Positions 36,101 through 46,904 of a stretch of 64,000 nt of DNA are shown one piece after another. The stretch covers positions 90,032-154,031 of the forward strand of contig JASAND010030682.1 of assembly GCA_030248195.1 (NCBI GenBank), in the 5' to 3' direction. Origin of the DNA: Trissonchulus latispiculum. Lineage: Eukaryota; Nematoda; Enoplea; Enoplida; Ironidae. How positions within the stretch are numbered: position 1 is the stretch's first letter; each line of letters starts with the position of its first letter. Under the pieces are notes generated by a model. The model saw nothing but the letters and a program-made list of their open reading frames with translations. It did no database searches and had not been told where the DNA came from. The translations under genes were made by a program, and so were the position numbers.

Positions 36101-39100
36101 CACTCTTACCCCTTCTAGCCACCAGGGCTGAATCTTCTGTGGTCATAGGATTTGACTTTTCCCATTTCAAATATTTCTTCCACAGATCTACCTAAACAGA
36201 CACAACACAGTAAGAGAGACGGACCAAATTAGTAAAAACCAATAAAAGTTGACTTCATTAATTCGCAGTCTAATATTGACGATATCTAACGAGTTTAAAG
36301 TCCCAATTTCAGTCACAGTTAAAAGTAAAAGCAAATGGAACAAAACTCTACTGAAAAATCAATTTATATTTATTTATCTTTGAATCAAACTAGAACAGTT
36401 GTGTAATGCCGCAGCCCCCAAACGCGAAAAACTATGGCGAAGACAGCACAAACACATGGTGCGGGCGCGATTTTACCTGCTTTAGTTCAGAGGATGTGCC
36501 CCTTGGTGGTACAGATATCATATTCCGATTAATTCCTCTGGTAACGGTTTCCATTTGTTTTGCGGTTCTTCTGGCATTATAGTAGTCTTTGCTCCGATCC
36601 ATAATCAGCTTTTCGGCTAACTGCGGATTCACACCCTAAAAATACATAAAACCACACATCCAGTGAGTAAATGCCTTTGTCCCTAACCGGAGACAGCCAA
36701 TAGGCGAGGCTGATGTTTCTATAGCTGCCTGGTATCCTTTAAGGATTAACGTGGCAGCCAGCGCTTACTTCACTTTCTTGTTCTAAACTTACAAATTTCA
36801 AAATACTGCAATCTATCTTACAAAGAATCTTACAGAATACTAAAGCTACACGGACAAAACTATTGCACCAGACTCCTACAAACATAGGTATACCTTTTCA
36901 TAGCTACAATATTCATTCCAGAGTGTTTCAATGTTATGCAACGGCGTCACGATGGCTCGCTGATAAATTTTTCTCACAGCCGTGATTTTCTGATTCTCAG
37001 CATAGGAGCCAACAGCCGGTCTAAAACATTCAATACAGCTGAACAGTGCTAATAATGCACCAATAAAGCCGTGCCAGTAACCAACAAACTACCTACGTGA
37101 AGCCTACATATGTCACATTTATACAATCTAAAAGTAATGTATTAGTACAGTACAGCTCACGACAAAGATTTTAGGCGATGTTGGAAAAGCGAATTTTGCA
37201 AAATTTTTCGCGAATGTCGCAAATTTTTTATTCGGCATTTCGCTAAGATTTGGGGACATTTAGCAAAATTTTCGGCGAAATGTTTCCAATACTGCTACTT
37301 GCCAGATTTGGGACTTCGCTTCAAAATCACTATGAAATATGCTGTATATATTGTAAATGCATACCTAAACTAATGTCAGAGTATTGCACTTACACATTCT
37401 TCAAGAAGCTAATGTAGTCAGCGTATATCTGGTGACTCATGGAATCTAAGCCAACCTTTTCCAGGGCAAAATCGTAGGCCTGCGCCATTTTTTCCCTGAA
37501 ATAAGGAACGAAGCGCAAATTTAGACAATTTCACAAAATTATACGAAACAAAGGTAAGCAGTATCTTTTTTCACTAAAAAACTAAAGTTATAACTAAAAG
37601 AAAGTTTAGTCAAATGAAATGCAATGACTTTCGTTGCCAGAGATCAACAAAAAGTTGCGTCATAATCTTTAAGATAAATCGCTTAGCAAAATTTGTGGAA
37701 GTTTTAAACTGCAAAACAAACTGGAGCAGAATTTTTTATAACTCTAAACGCGGCTCGAGTCAAATCCAACGACGCATAGGCAAGTTTTAACCTCGAACCC
37801 GTCATTTAGTTCATCGTGTACAACAAGTCGTGAAATTTTTCCAAATTTATACCAACACCATCCGTTTCTTTTAAACAGCATTGTGAATCTAAAAAAACTG
37901 CCACACTTTTTGGTTCTTTGATAATAAGCTATATCTAAAAAGCATTACGTATCATTAACCCATAACACAGATTATTACCGAAACGCTGGCAGATGTCCCT
38001 TGGTCTCCCTCACATAGGTGAGATAGCACTTCCATAAGTCTATGTTTAAAACCCTCATAAGACATCTTTGAAATAACTGAAACAAATTCCGGTAATAGAA
38101 AAGAATAGGGTACGAACACATTTATCATTAGTGCATAAACATAGTATATACGTACAAAAGTAATACCGAAATCACCATTGTTCCTAAAACGAAGCTAAAA
38201 TTTATTATATATATATAAGTCTGAAAAATCCTGAGTATATATACATTTTTAAACAAGTTTTAAAAGGGAGGCATCCATGCCCCCACCTGCGGGAGAGCTA
38301 ATTTTATAAATTAAGAGATTTTAACATTTATGAAGAGCAAAACACTGACTTTATATATATGTTATGTTAAAGAAAAATCGTGAAAACTCCTGAAAAATCC
38401 ATCGAAGACGGCAAGATTTCTGAAAAATTAAGAAAAATAGGCTAAAATTAGTGGGTAGCTTTTCACGGGGAAGGGCTCCGAAAGGTTCGCCCATCCCCCA
38501 ACCTCTCTGTCTCTAGTAAAAATAAACAAGAGATTTTAAGAAAAATCCAGATTACGTGAACTGTTGGATTTAATACGCACAAGGTAGGTAAAGGTAGCTA
38601 CGTACTTTTTCCACGTTTTCGTAGTTCCTTGCCTTCAACTAAAACAGGCAAAACAGTAACATGTTAACAAATTATTCAACAGCACCATGTAATGTTTATC
38701 GCATCTTAAAATAAAACAAAAGGAAGAATGATATATACCAAAAGTTCTGTTACGTACTTTTCATCAGATTTCTAAGCTGTAACAGGACAGACCGACCACC
38801 AGAGAGAATTCTATATATATAACCTGGTCTGGTACAAAGACAAACTGGAGACTAACAGGCTGCGAAATCCTCCAAGATTTTCAAGCAACGTTTAGGTAAA
38901 GAACTGATTCAATCAAAAAAGGTAAAGTTGGACAACACCTTCCTAATTTTGATAAATATAGTCGAGGAGGGTAAAAAACACCAACAGAGGGGCAAAAACA
39001 CCCCCACGGAGAACTCAATGTAGCAGATAGTGAGACCTGGTATAGCGCAAATTAAAGGGCGATCTTTATACAACAAAAGCATACCCAAAACATTGGTATG

Positions 39101-42100
39101 GGCCAAAGCAGTCGACTCTGATAGTGCTTCAAAGTTGACCTCCTCAAACCACCTCCAAAATCTAAGAATTCCGAAGTTTTGCTAAGCCTATTTCTAGAAA
39201 CCTGTAAGGAAAAGTTAGCTAGTCTTTTGCATAGGGGTATATATATGTGGAGCCCCTCTTTCGATTGGTTTAATTTAGCTTAATTTAGCTTTACCCCTCT
39301 TTAGCCCCAACCTTTTATCCAGGCTGAGTACTGACTTTTTTACCCGCCAATTTTGATTCTTCGGCGGTTAAAAAACAGCACCCAATTTTTAAAAATTGTT
39401 CCAAATGCAGTTCTGAGCAATTCTGATCGTCCTAAAGCACGTCTTGTTTAGCGATTCCGGTTCAGAAAATACACCCTTAGGGCCTTAGATAGCTCATGAT
39501 TAAAGGATGAAAATTTGCTGCATCATCGTTCCAGGTTTCAAGGTTTTCAATGTTGTTTTCAAGGCAAATTTTTCAAAAATTCAAAAAACTTATTTAAATT
39601 GCCATTTAATGCTAAAAATAACTGAAATAATGATAAATAATGACATCTGCAAATGTTTTGGTACAATTGTAACAGTCTAAGCCGCTTATGCGGTTATATC
39701 CGGTCATTTCATGTGTTGCATCAAACATACGTACCTGACTATGTCAGATAAGCAACTTTCTACTGAAAAAAGTGTACCATGTTATTTACCATGGCCGAAA
39801 ATATAGAAACAACCTTAAAAAATTAGTGCTGAGCAGGATAACGAGGGCCACTTTTAGTACTGTTTTTTTGTACCCGCCGGTGTTTTTTACTCGATCCGGC
39901 AGGTAAAAAATAACAGCGATGGAGTGTTTTTCTCTGGCAGCACGAATGATTCAGAAACGCTATATGCCCCACTGGATAGCCGGTATGACAATTTACAATT
40001 TGCGCCATACCAGAGTTTTCTAGAGCTTATACGGAAAAAGTAGGAGCCTTATTTCCCCAGGCTTTTTACCCTCCTCGACTATACACTGACACCAAGCCCA
40101 AAGTATCTAATACAAAATTCCCGGATGTTTTAAAGGTTTTCGCGAAGAGGACCCCTTTCGGACCATTAGTCGTCCATCCCTGGCCGGATAAGCACTTTCC
40201 AACATTTTATTAACAACTTTGCACAAAAGTTCTCACCCCCTCCCCCTCACCGTCCGAACTTAACCCACTAACGTGATCACCTTGCAAGTATATATATATA
40301 TATAAGCTGAAGAGTAAACGTTGATTAGAACAATTTCAGGGACGGCATTCTTACGCTGGCATTTTTAGTTGGGGGGGGGGGGGGGGTGGTGGGGCCACCA
40401 CTTTTCGGCAAGCCCCCCCCCCCACTTTTTTGGGGTCGCCCAAAAGTGTCGAAAAATTAGGTTTTTGAGGTCAAACTTTCAAAACTTTTCTCAATTTTTA
40501 GCTAGTTTATGGACTTATAAGGTCATTTTAAGCTTAAAAACAGCGATTTATACGTTTTTACCTTAAAAATGCTAATTTTTCGCTAAAAATTTAGGTACGT
40601 ATATTTGTACCTTGGGCTCGCCCCCCCAATTCCCCCTCCCCAGGGGGGGGGCTTGCCCCCCCCCACTTGCAAAACCCTAAAAATGCCAGTTATATTATCT
40701 GCAGAACATCCAGCCTAGGGGGATATGGGTTACTTGGCCAAGCAACAAAACAGGGTGCAGTAGGCTACAAACAGTCTTCGAGAACAATACAGACATTGCG
40801 CCCGACGCGGAAAGCTTCTCAAACAAATCGTATATATCTCTTGCCTTTTAAAAAATGTTTTCCGGTTCCATAGAAGTCAGTTAAATCAAGAACAGTAACA
40901 CGACCTTTGGTGGGATAATTCAATTGGGAAAGGAAACAACATTCCCCCATAGTAGAAGGGTGGGCGGACGGTGGGAGCTCTCTTTTCGCCGCCCTCCCAC
41001 TCAGCCCCACCAATAATATACTTTGGGCCTTCTCCACCCCATTTGCTAAAAAATACCCAGACAATGTCAAAGTTTTAGGCTTTTGGTCTCCAGTGTCCTG
41101 ACTTGTCCGGCCTACCCCGGAATGTTTTCGTATAAAATCGTCTAATTTTGTAAAAAACTGAATTTTTAAGCACTTTTTAGCTTGACTAGACAATACGTAT
41201 AAGTACGAAAATTGCAATTTTAAGTTTAGCTTTCTAAGCTATTTGAGTTGGTGGGGGCTGCTTCCTGGTTGGTGGGGGGCTCCTCCCTCTTTTTTCGCCT
41301 AAATTAAGCCCAGTTTCCATAAATAAAGCAAACCTATCTATACATGTGCAAAAACATTAAATAATCATCAAACCAAATGATAAGCCTACTTCTAATTTAG
41401 CCCGAAAAATAATAATCTAATAATTAAAATATTGAAATCAAATCAATTAAAACAATCAAACATCAATAGCGCGGTTGGACACTTACCCGTACCGTAATCA
41501 CAGCAAATTGTCCCTGGCTGTATGACGTGTTGAAGTGGCAATATCGATACAAAACAATATGAAACTGCGCGCTTTTAATAGCGAATTAGGAAGCAATTAA
41601 AGTTAAATGAAAGTTTACTACTTCAAAAACTAACTTTAAAGATCTACGTAATTTCAGAAAAAAGGAAATCAAATCAAAAATTTACGCACCTATTATATTT
41701 AATCATTCTTTTGTTTGGTAATAAACGCGTTTAATTATAACAAAACACAAAACCACAAAACAAAACCTTTTTCACAAAACAGCAAAACATTGATAACAGT
41801 TTACCGTTATTTTTGGGAAAACTTTTGGAAATTCTTGGTCAGAACTTTCACTAAACTGCTTTATAGGCTGAGCAAAAACTATGCCTTGCACGCTACCGAC
41901 TAGCCCCATTCATAAATTGTCAGAGAATAAATAATCATTAAGCTCGCAGAAAGATATTCACTGTGCAACAACTGAGTAGCTGTGTTTTCGAGCTTTAGAA
42001 CGCAGGCCCTGGGTGAGTACACTTGCATCCCGTACGCTTGCTAGAGACTGTCACAAAGTCCCACAAATAAGTTATTTACAGCGGTCGAATAAGTTAGACT

Positions 42101-45100
42101 CATTGGAAGACAGTTGGTAGGGGCACTAAGAGGATAGGGCACAAAATATAGTTTTTGCTGAGTCATCTCACCAAAATGTGCTTTTGCTCCTATCTAAATA
42201 CCTATCTCCTATCTGTTTTTCAACTTACGTAGATCCTCTCATATTAATCTTAATTCATTTTTTGAACTTTCAAAACTTTCAAAAGGAAACGTGTAGGAAA
42301 AGAGTGAATGTTGCAAAAGCTGAAATATTGTAAAATTTTGAAAGTTTTGTGTTCAAACATTTTGAGTAATTATACGTATTCAATTACTTACCGTAACGAT
42401 CCGACACAGTAATGATAATGGCAGCACAGCACGTTCACTTGTCAACAATAACACTCGCTGCGAGCAGGGATCAATGCAAGAGACAATGCGCTAAGGCAGC
42501 GAGCAGACGTATCCCTAAACCTATGCCTAACCAACCTATATAGCCTACATACTCTCAAAATCATACCACCAACATTCACCAAGAAACTCTTCACAAAACA
42601 ATCCTTAAAAGTAAGACATGAACAACAGAAAAAATAGTTGAGGCAAGCAGGCGACCAAAAAAGTTTATTAAAATCCCGGGGGAGTTACCAGCCAAAACTC
42701 TTTTACTTGCCACGCAGTCCCTAAAGACTCAGGAGAGCTGAACTACCACAATATTCTCAAAATGTTTAATCTTTGGCAAGAAATAAAACCACCACTTAAT
42801 TGTAGTATATACATAAATTGATAACGATCGAAAATACGAAATTATGCAGGGATACGTAATCAGCTACGTATATAAGTGATTTGAATGCTAGAGAAAGGCA
42901 GAGGAAAGGAGGTAACAGCGCCCTCGGCTTGCAATGCCGCTTGAACTTTCGTTGTAAGACAACAGTAGGAGCTGAAAACAAATTAGTCAAAAGACTAAAA
43001 TACATACAACAAAGTAAAGCTGATATTAGATAAAGAACTAAGTAGCAACTCCTGTACAAACTCTTGTATGTAAAAACACTTGTAGTATCACAGCTGTACT
43101 TTCTTACCGTAAGTAAAATAATACTACAAGCCTCAACAATACACTAAAAGAATCCACTACTCGGGCTTCCAAGAAGAAACTATGTGCAGAAGGCACGTAG
43201 CAACCAGAAAGCTAGATTGCAAAACTGACATTCGGTTGGTATTACGACCCTTGCATGCAGCTTTCTTGCAAAATCGGAGACAAAACAGTTTTGGTTCCCT
43301 TAACTGAAATTTGAACAAAAGCTTGAAATTTTGAAATGATTCAGTTTCACAATTTTGAAGTAATCGGTCCGTCAAGCAGGGTATTTTTTACCGGGGGGCC
43401 CCGAATTTGACCTCCCCCCCGAAAATGCCTTCCCCCCATGATTTTTGCTTCCCCCCCCGGGATTTTTTGGAGGCCCAAATTTTTGCCAAAAATAAGCAAA
43501 TTTTCAAAAATTTTCCGGCCTCGCCGGAGATTTTTTCGTGAAAATGACTATTTGTAGCTTAAATCCTGGCATTTTGGAAACTTTTCGCCTTTCTACATAT
43601 ATATACGTGTAAAATACGCCAAAAATACCAATTTTTAGGTCATTTTTGCAAAAATCTTCCCCCCTCCCCGGGAAGCCCCCTCCCGAAAAAACTCCTAAAA
43701 AAATACCCTGGTCAAGTGTTCAAATGTTTCACACCAAATGTGAACAAAGCTTCTTAAGTTTTAGCGATAGCTAAGCACAAGGCGTGCGTCTGCCTTGTAG
43801 TATTGCAAGTCGGCTTTCGGTGAAACACACCGATTGACTACACTACGGCAACGATAGACATTTGCCTTTATACTCTCACTAAATCAACTGAAAACACTGT
43901 ATATACTAAAGCGCTATATATACATGTTAGAAGACATACAGATACGTAGGTAGCGCCGAACTATAAGTATATATTAAGTAGCAGCAGATTTAAAAGGAAT
44001 TGCATAGTATGACTGAGTACAAGTCATGTAAGTATGCTCGGCATTCAACACGGATAGAGAGACCCCTAACACTGGACGTTCCATTGCGTGGATGACAGTA
44101 AGAATCGGTGTTGACACATGAGCTTTTTCTACTCGGGGAGGGCGGGGGGGGCGCCTCCACTCGACCCCTTGCTCCCACTCGACCCAACCCCAATCACTAC
44201 GTATAAGCATAGAAAGGTGTCCAGAAAACGCCAAATTTCAATCAAGGATTTTTGGTAAAATTATCAAAAAATTTTCAGCTCAGTTATAGCAGCATACATA
44301 CGCGGAAAACTGGCTATTGCACTGCAGTTTTGGCGATTCTAGACCACTTTGGATTCCCCCATTAATGTGGGGGACTCTCCCTCCAACTTTCCCACCCCCA
44401 CTTTTCGTCAAGAAAAGCCCAGGGCACTATCGGTCCTTCTAGTTCATCCAGCGGAGCGGTTACACACATACGACGTTTCAAAAACACAATTGAATGGAAT
44501 GGAAGGTTCCTTAATCAGCCAAGAACCGGAACTCCCAAACTTTCCGAAATTTTGAAATCCCTTGGAACTTTTATGTTAATTTTATGTGAAATGAAATATA
44601 AATGCAATCGCTACTTAAGCTTTCTACAAGAATAAAATACAAAATCTGCATCTTCATAGCTAGTAGTGACTTGGATATAAGACATTTATTAAACAGATCA
44701 TTGTAGTCAAAAAGCTTGTTGGAACAGTAAAATTTGAGAATCTAACCCTAGTTAGATTGCAAAACTACGCTGATCATACAAACTGTACACAGTGTATAAT
44801 ACCTTCTTTTGTCCCCATATGCACGTTCATAACTACAACATCCTTTGCACAAGCATTACACCAGCACAAGTAACGTATATAAAGTAAACCAGGTATATAT
44901 ATATACATAATAAGATGCATACCTCATGCTCAATATAGTTTTTCCAGAATCTGCCAGAATTCGGAAACTGTTGAACCAATCTTTCATAGAAAGGGCGCGC
45001 CTCTTCGATTCGCTTTTTCTGAAAAGCACGTATAATGTATCATGGCTTTTCATGCTCAGGCGACCGATGAAGCATTTTTGCACATTTCGATTTTAAAATT

Positions 45101-45302
45101 CTCAGAAACCGCTAACTTTTAAGATGAACGAAGTTTAGGCGTGAAATATTTTAAGTTCCCTACAGCACAGCAGCCGCAGCCTATGAGAAGTATAGTTACA
45201 TCTCACCTGAGCATCTCTCAATAACTGACACCAAGCATCGACCTCAAAAGGGTTCTGTTCAATGCGTTTTTCAGGACGAACTTCGCTGGAAGAAATGCTC
45301 AT
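24129..45302 (-). CDS. CSTF3: Cleavage stimulation factor subunit 3 (CstF-77, suppressor-of-forked homologue)
   Basis: Coding exons, 5' to 3' on the minus strand: 45302-45207, 45018-44923, 38638-38606, 38076-37979, 37495-37394, 37020-36894, 36635-36477, 36191-36110, 35783-35674, 35432-35241, 34844-34701, 33290-33188, 32949-32880, 32704-32608, 31430-31332, 30673-30505, 30064-29973, 27757-27694, 27493-27381, 24263-24129. All are GT-AG, all phases join, giving 726 residues (human 717). HAT repeats fill residues ~20-510 ([47 protein letters not shown]). MIPFKPR, a Pro-rich linker ([14 protein letters not shown]), a GPFVGVD segment and the C-terminal [11 protein letters not shown] follow. In the nucleus the family dimerises and bridges CstF-64 and CstF-50 to CPSF during pre-mRNA 3'-end cleavage. 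Nothing appears broken. Confidence 0.95.
24556..27156. mobile_element. TTAA-flanked element with G-run ends in the last CSTF3 intron
   Basis: TTAAGGGGGGGCTACGAA at 24556 and its complement ending 27156 bound 2.6 kb. TTAA flanks are typical of piggyBac and Kolobok superfamilies. No transposase is readable. A second TTAA element (25188-26396) is nested inside. The stretch 26450-26610 resembles the right half of the 9879-10480 family. Confidence 0.65.
25188..26396. mobile_element. Nested TTAA-flanked element with G-run ends
   Basis: The left end is TTAA plus nine or ten G then CGCTTTTTGG. The right end, read inward, is TTAA plus nine G then TCGCTTTGGG. It lies wholly inside the 24556-27156 element and shares the TTAA-G-run style, so the two are probably related families. 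ORFs within (24935-25339 and 25389-25631) have no recognised product. Confidence 0.6.
27869..29820 (-). mobile_element. 5'-truncated LINE with RNase H, in a CSTF3 intron and on the same strand
   Basis: The copy starts inside the reverse transcriptase and ends, after its stop codon, in a short CAA repeat (GTTGTTGTTGTTGT on the plus strand near 27869-27882), a common tail type of RNase H-bearing LINEs. It sits between CSTF3 exons 27694-27757 and 29973-30064, about 150 bp from the latter. The upper boundary is where RT similarity stops and is approximate. Confidence 0.8.
27925..29814 (-). CDS. LINE ORF2 fragment: reverse transcriptase C-terminal half plus RNase H
   Basis: 629 open codons, with no endonuclease and no N-terminal RT fingers. 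Visible in order: RT motif B ([13 protein letters not shown], ~residues 28-40), catalytic YADD (~60), thumb region, RNase H with WTDGSA, RAE, SDSKS and NELAD supplying the acidic residues (~355-500), and a C-terminal CPNC...H...C putative zinc knuckle. This is the I/R1-like domain order RT-RNase H. It is related to but clearly different from the 48097-50598 ORF. No frameshift, so the insertion is probably young, although it cannot be autonomous. The Met used as start is only the first in frame; true coding began upstream in the source element. Confidence 0.85.
   Translation of the reverse strand: MHVGVEVRKGRVRLNNITSDPKLFYQGVPQGSLLSPLLFLVYVDDILKEILEGVSASIYADDVAIWTSDPNIKKAEALLQKALDGISKWAMKNEAHINADKCQCCIFSTQNKEASHAPALQICGKRIPHDKNPVFLGVKFDWNLSFTPHITDLRQRMRQRTAALRAVAGRAWGPGKEDLRCMYIAYIRSILEYALAAWFPSISKSNEVKLEASQNSAARVITGCLAGSPADYVRTEANLPSVKIRSNELVACAYEKSLRLPPENPRRRTAEVSVEQRLKSQPSWRRLGSQISESCGLADLNREPLELPTLPPWSTPSVTLNANLLDGSGKNSNQLVASTTATLAALPEPQIVIWTDGSASEGTKNGGSAAVIMTPGGTEVHRILTASGSCCSSFRAETFAVLEGLRWIKTNRKPEWSEIRICSDSKSLITKLQSGHLRGDGSKLISEIWKVLHQLDERSIHFTFQWVPSHIGINGNELADEADKLASTLPQADVPVDYSTAKSTIKRHYRHESLENLKTYDQMGIYSGRSRVATAAEITMTRKERVLLAQLRANGHCNLLAQYRHRIGISASPACPNCGHPEEDILHLFIHCPAHTAMRTRHLGPNPTISVLSEEPRAVLEFLKGVGRY
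30292..30363 (+). tRNA. tRNA-like sequence (GTT anticodon position), probable pseudogene or SINE head
   Basis: The 72 nt fold to a full cloverleaf. The acceptor is GCCTCGG/CCGAGGC (7 pairs), the D stem GCTC/GAGC, and the T arm GTGGG-TTCGAAT-CCCAC is perfect, with intact A and B boxes. The anticodon arm is odd: one mismatch in the stem, and loop GCGTTCA has C at position 33 instead of U and C at 37. GTT would read Asn. No terminal CCA. It is followed by a CCCGAATTTTTCGGG hairpin. It is antisense to CSTF3, in an intron. Good boxes with a damaged anticodon loop favour a SINE or pseudogene. Confidence 0.6.
30803..31109. repeat. Probable G/C-run MITE in a CSTF3 intron
   Basis: C/G runs at both sides (ggaggccccccaag; gggggacccccc) enclose an AT-rich core. 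The core contains tgcttcgccagattttt, a degenerate form of the CCGGCGAAGCCGG-containing core found at 43514, 45624 and 56221. Terminal similarity (cagagggaggcc versus complement of ccctccctctag) is weak, so boundaries are approximate. Confidence 0.4.
31658..32285. mobile_element. Fold-back element with iterated CCCCGTTTGGTGGGG units
   Basis: Terminal inverted repeats of about 90 bp (agaagaagagtaagccacta inward) are almost perfect. Between them the unit CCCCGTTTGGTGGGG plus a short spacer is repeated about five times on the left and in inverted form about seven times on the right, around a loop containing ctgattggctgttggc. G and C runs reach 12-14. The ORFs here (PPPNGD repeats) are artefacts of the array. 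It lies in the CSTF3 intron between exons 31332-31430 and 32608-32704. Confidence 0.8.
33470..33843. repeat. GC-richer relic, possible retroelement fragment
   Basis: This block is clearly richer in G+C than its surroundings and ends in an AACAATAATAACCACC microsatellite-like tail at 33826-33841, as LINE 3' ends often do. No RT or RNase H residues were found. Identity is inferred. Confidence 0.3.
33964..34318. mobile_element. hAT-like MITE with CCGGGGCC arrays
   Basis: Ends TAGGGATGCACCGGGGCC (33964) and the complement of TAGAGATGCACCGGGGCC (to 34318) form a near-perfect inverted repeat. Flanks ttttaaac (33956-33963) and ttttcaac (34319-34326) are an 8-bp duplication with one mismatch. GGCCCCGG units are iterated inside, mainly on the left. 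TAGGGATGCACC-type ends are characteristic of hAT elements. It is in a CSTF3 intron. Confidence 0.85.
34510..34625. repeat. GGGTCCGGGTC-type GC-rich array
   Basis: About 115 bp of irregular repeats of gggtccgggtc/acccggatc, resembling the sub-terminal arrays of the hAT-like elements nearby, ends about 75 bp from the CSTF3 exon at 34701. A second transposon end was not identified. Confidence 0.45.
35432..35563. repeat. 66-bp tandem duplication over a CSTF3 splice acceptor
   Basis: Units 35432-35497 and 35498-35563 look identical. On the CSTF3 strand each carries the same tract ending TTCTTATTGTAG, so the 3' splice site of the exon at 35241-35432 exists twice. Only the exon-proximal copy keeps the conserved reading (GDAKASRQ). 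Use of the distal copy would add 66 nt (22 codons). Confidence 0.85.
38606..38638 (-). other. 33-nt CSTF3 microexon
   Basis: It encodes [11 protein letters not shown] in phase 0 between a TTTTAG acceptor and a gtacgt donor. It matches the IKAKNYDKVEK stretch of vertebrate CstF-77, and joins the exons at 44923 and 38076 in frame. The intron before it spans 6.3 kb of transposon-rich DNA. Confidence 0.85.
38957..40083. mobile_element. Element with 21-bp inverted ends in the 6.3-kb CSTF3 intron
   Basis: TATAGTCGAGGAGGGTAAAA at 38957 and its complement ending 40083 bound 1.13 kb of AT-rich sequence without useful ORFs. A weaker internal pair (ggtaaaaaacacc near 38970 and ggtgttttttac near 39880) extends the inverted character. 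No target duplication was recognised. Confidence 0.55.
40351..40687. mobile_element. G-run MITE with CTGGCATTTTTAG ends
   Basis: CTGGCATTTTTAG on the left and its complement on the right enclose about 340 bp, with G runs of up to 16-18 next to the left end and C runs near the right. The AT-rich middle has no ORF. No clear target duplication. It is in a CSTF3 intron. Confidence 0.6.
40688..43229. other. Intronic sequence of CSTF3 with scattered relics
   Basis: Nothing coding was recognised. A fragment at 41868-41920 matches the arm of the 18802-19217 element. Donor-like cttaccgta motifs on the CSTF3 strand occur near 41487, 42390 and 43106 but without conserved coding sequence next to them. 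Confidence 0.4.
43230..43805. mobile_element. Half of a 9879-type fold-back element, split by a later insertion
   Basis: Segments before 43376 (aaaatcggagacaaaacag, ttggttccctt) and after 43711 (tgttcaaatg...accaaatgtgaac, gcgtgcgtctgcctt) match the right half of the 9879-10480 element in order. The G-run element at 43377-43710 interrupts it. Outer limits are approximate. Confidence 0.55.
43377..43710. mobile_element. G-run MITE with CAGGGTATTTTT ends
   Basis: CAGGGTATTTTTT at 43377 and complementary AAAAAAATACCCTG ending 43710 bound 334 bp. The flank gtcaag repeats at 43371-43376 and 43711-43716 (six bases only). C/G runs lie inside both ends, and TTTTCCGGCCTCGCCGGAGA lies in the centre. 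Other ends of this type are near 35097 and 55491. Confidence 0.7.
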
Positions 45303-45318
45303 GTCACCAAAGCAATGA

Positions 45319-45356
45319 CTGAAATGGAGTAGAAGTGTAGTCCATATCTATATATA

Positions 45357-45406
<50 letters not shown>
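45319..45406. repeat. TA dinucleotide tract beside the CSTF3 5' end
   Basis: Directly upstream of the acceptor at 45318-45319 is about 25 bp of unique sequence, then (TA)n from about 45349. The CSTF3 ATG exon has a 3' splice site before it, so a non-coding first exon and the promoter should lie further upstream; I could not find them. Confidence 0.6.
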
Positions 45407-45407
<1 letters not shown>

Positions 45408-45815
45408 TGGGCTTATTCTAGGGATTTTTTCTTGGGGGGGGGCTTCTTGGGGGGGCCCCCCCCAAAGGTCCGAGGGGCAAGGAATTTTTGGGGGGGGGGC
45501 GAAAATTTTTCGAAAAATATGCTAAAAATAGCGCTATTTTTCTGGCATATACTATAAAAGTTGATTTTCATAGCAAAAATAAGCAGATTTAGTGTTGAAA
45601 AGGGCAAAAATTGAGTAAAAATCTCCGGCGAAGCCGGAAAATTTTTGAAAATTTGGCCTTCTGAGCGATTTTTTCAGGGCAAAAGTTGGTACCAAAAGGG
45701 GCACCCACTTTTTTTGGGGGGGGGGCGATTGTTGGGGGGGGGGGAACGATTTTTGGGGGGGGGGGAGGGTGTTTATGGGGTGGCCCCCCACCCCCCCCCA
45801 CTAGAATAAGCCCAG
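45407..45815. mobile_element. G-run MITE with CTGGGCTTATTCTAG ends
   Basis: CTGGGCTTATTCTAG at 45407 and its complement ending 45815 bound 409 bp, inserted in the TA tract. Inside are G runs of 7-11 near both ends and the core TCCGGCGAAGCCGGA at 45624-45638. No real ORF. Confidence 0.75.
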
Positions 45816-45821
45816 ATATAT

Positions 45822-46904
45822 AGCCATGGGGTGAAAAAAACCCACCCCTTTTTGGGGGGAAAAAACCCACCCGCCTCCTGGGTCATGGGTTGGAGATATG
45901 AGCTCCAAAACATAGCAGCAGGAAGCGCGACTCTTTCTAACCTATGTACGCAAAGATCAAGTCATTTGGTTCACTCCTGCTCATTTTATGACATTTTGAA
46001 AATGACAACTACTTTTTGGTTCAACCATCAAAAAATTTACCAAAAGTTTGGACCGATGTAACTTTTGACTGGGTTGGGTTAGAAAAGTTTTGCAAATATC
46101 TGCAATGATGGCAACTCTTCCTCTTTGCACACAGCCAAAATTAGACCGATCCGCTGCACCGTTGGTCTGGCACATTGCCAAACGTGGCGGGGGAAAAAAC
46201 CCACTTTGGGGGAAAAAACCCACCCAAATTTTTTTGAAAAATTTTTTAACAACTCAACACGGAAACAATTAGAGACTATAGCACGGTACTATCGAGCACG
46301 CTGCGTCATCCTATGCGGTCAGATTCGGACAATTTTGCTTACCTGGCTAGCTAGGTGCTAAAAACCTTAAAAGTGCCATTTCGCTGCTGGAGGACCCAAT
46401 ACAGGTACAATTGTAGATTTTAACAGCCAATTCTACGTAAAAAACCATTCTCTACACGATAGAATAATAAGTTTTATCAAATTATATCATTTTTAGCATT
46501 TTTCAAAAATTGCCCTATGTTTATGTGTTAAACTTTATGAAACCTGGCCAGTTGATGCAGCATTTTCAACGGCACCTGATATCTCAAAAAAGCTACTTAG
46601 ATCGGGTTTTTCGGTTCATACTAACTAAAAAAGGGTTGAATTTTACACTGGAAGTGTCAGAATTGCGATAGAACAATTTTTAAGACCTGTGAGGGGTGGG
46701 TTTATTTCCCCCCCCCATTTGGGGGTTTTCCCCCGCTACTTTTTGCATTATACCGCTATAACGGTACAACCTACAGAAGTGCAAATAGGCTTAAAAGAAA
46801 GTTCTAAGTACGCCAAGTACGATGGTATATAAAGTTCTCAGATAGCCCTTATAATAAAAAAGTTCCAGCCAAAATCCGAAAATGTGGGTTTTCCCCCCAG
46901 GGCT
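45822..46904. mobile_element. Element with GGGG-AAAAACCCAC ends
   Basis: The left end tatagccatggggtg..cccac and the complement of the right end tatagccctgggggg..cccac align with small gaps, enclosing about 1.08 kb. Its inner right part (46550-46904) occurs again in inverted orientation at 52105-52450. No transposase. Confidence 0.5.

Noticed and set aside
41487..43110. Extra CSTF3 5' exons suggested by three cttaccgta donor-like motifs
   Set aside because: They lie inside the intron between exons 2 and 3, whose splice phases already join, and flank no conserved coding sequence.
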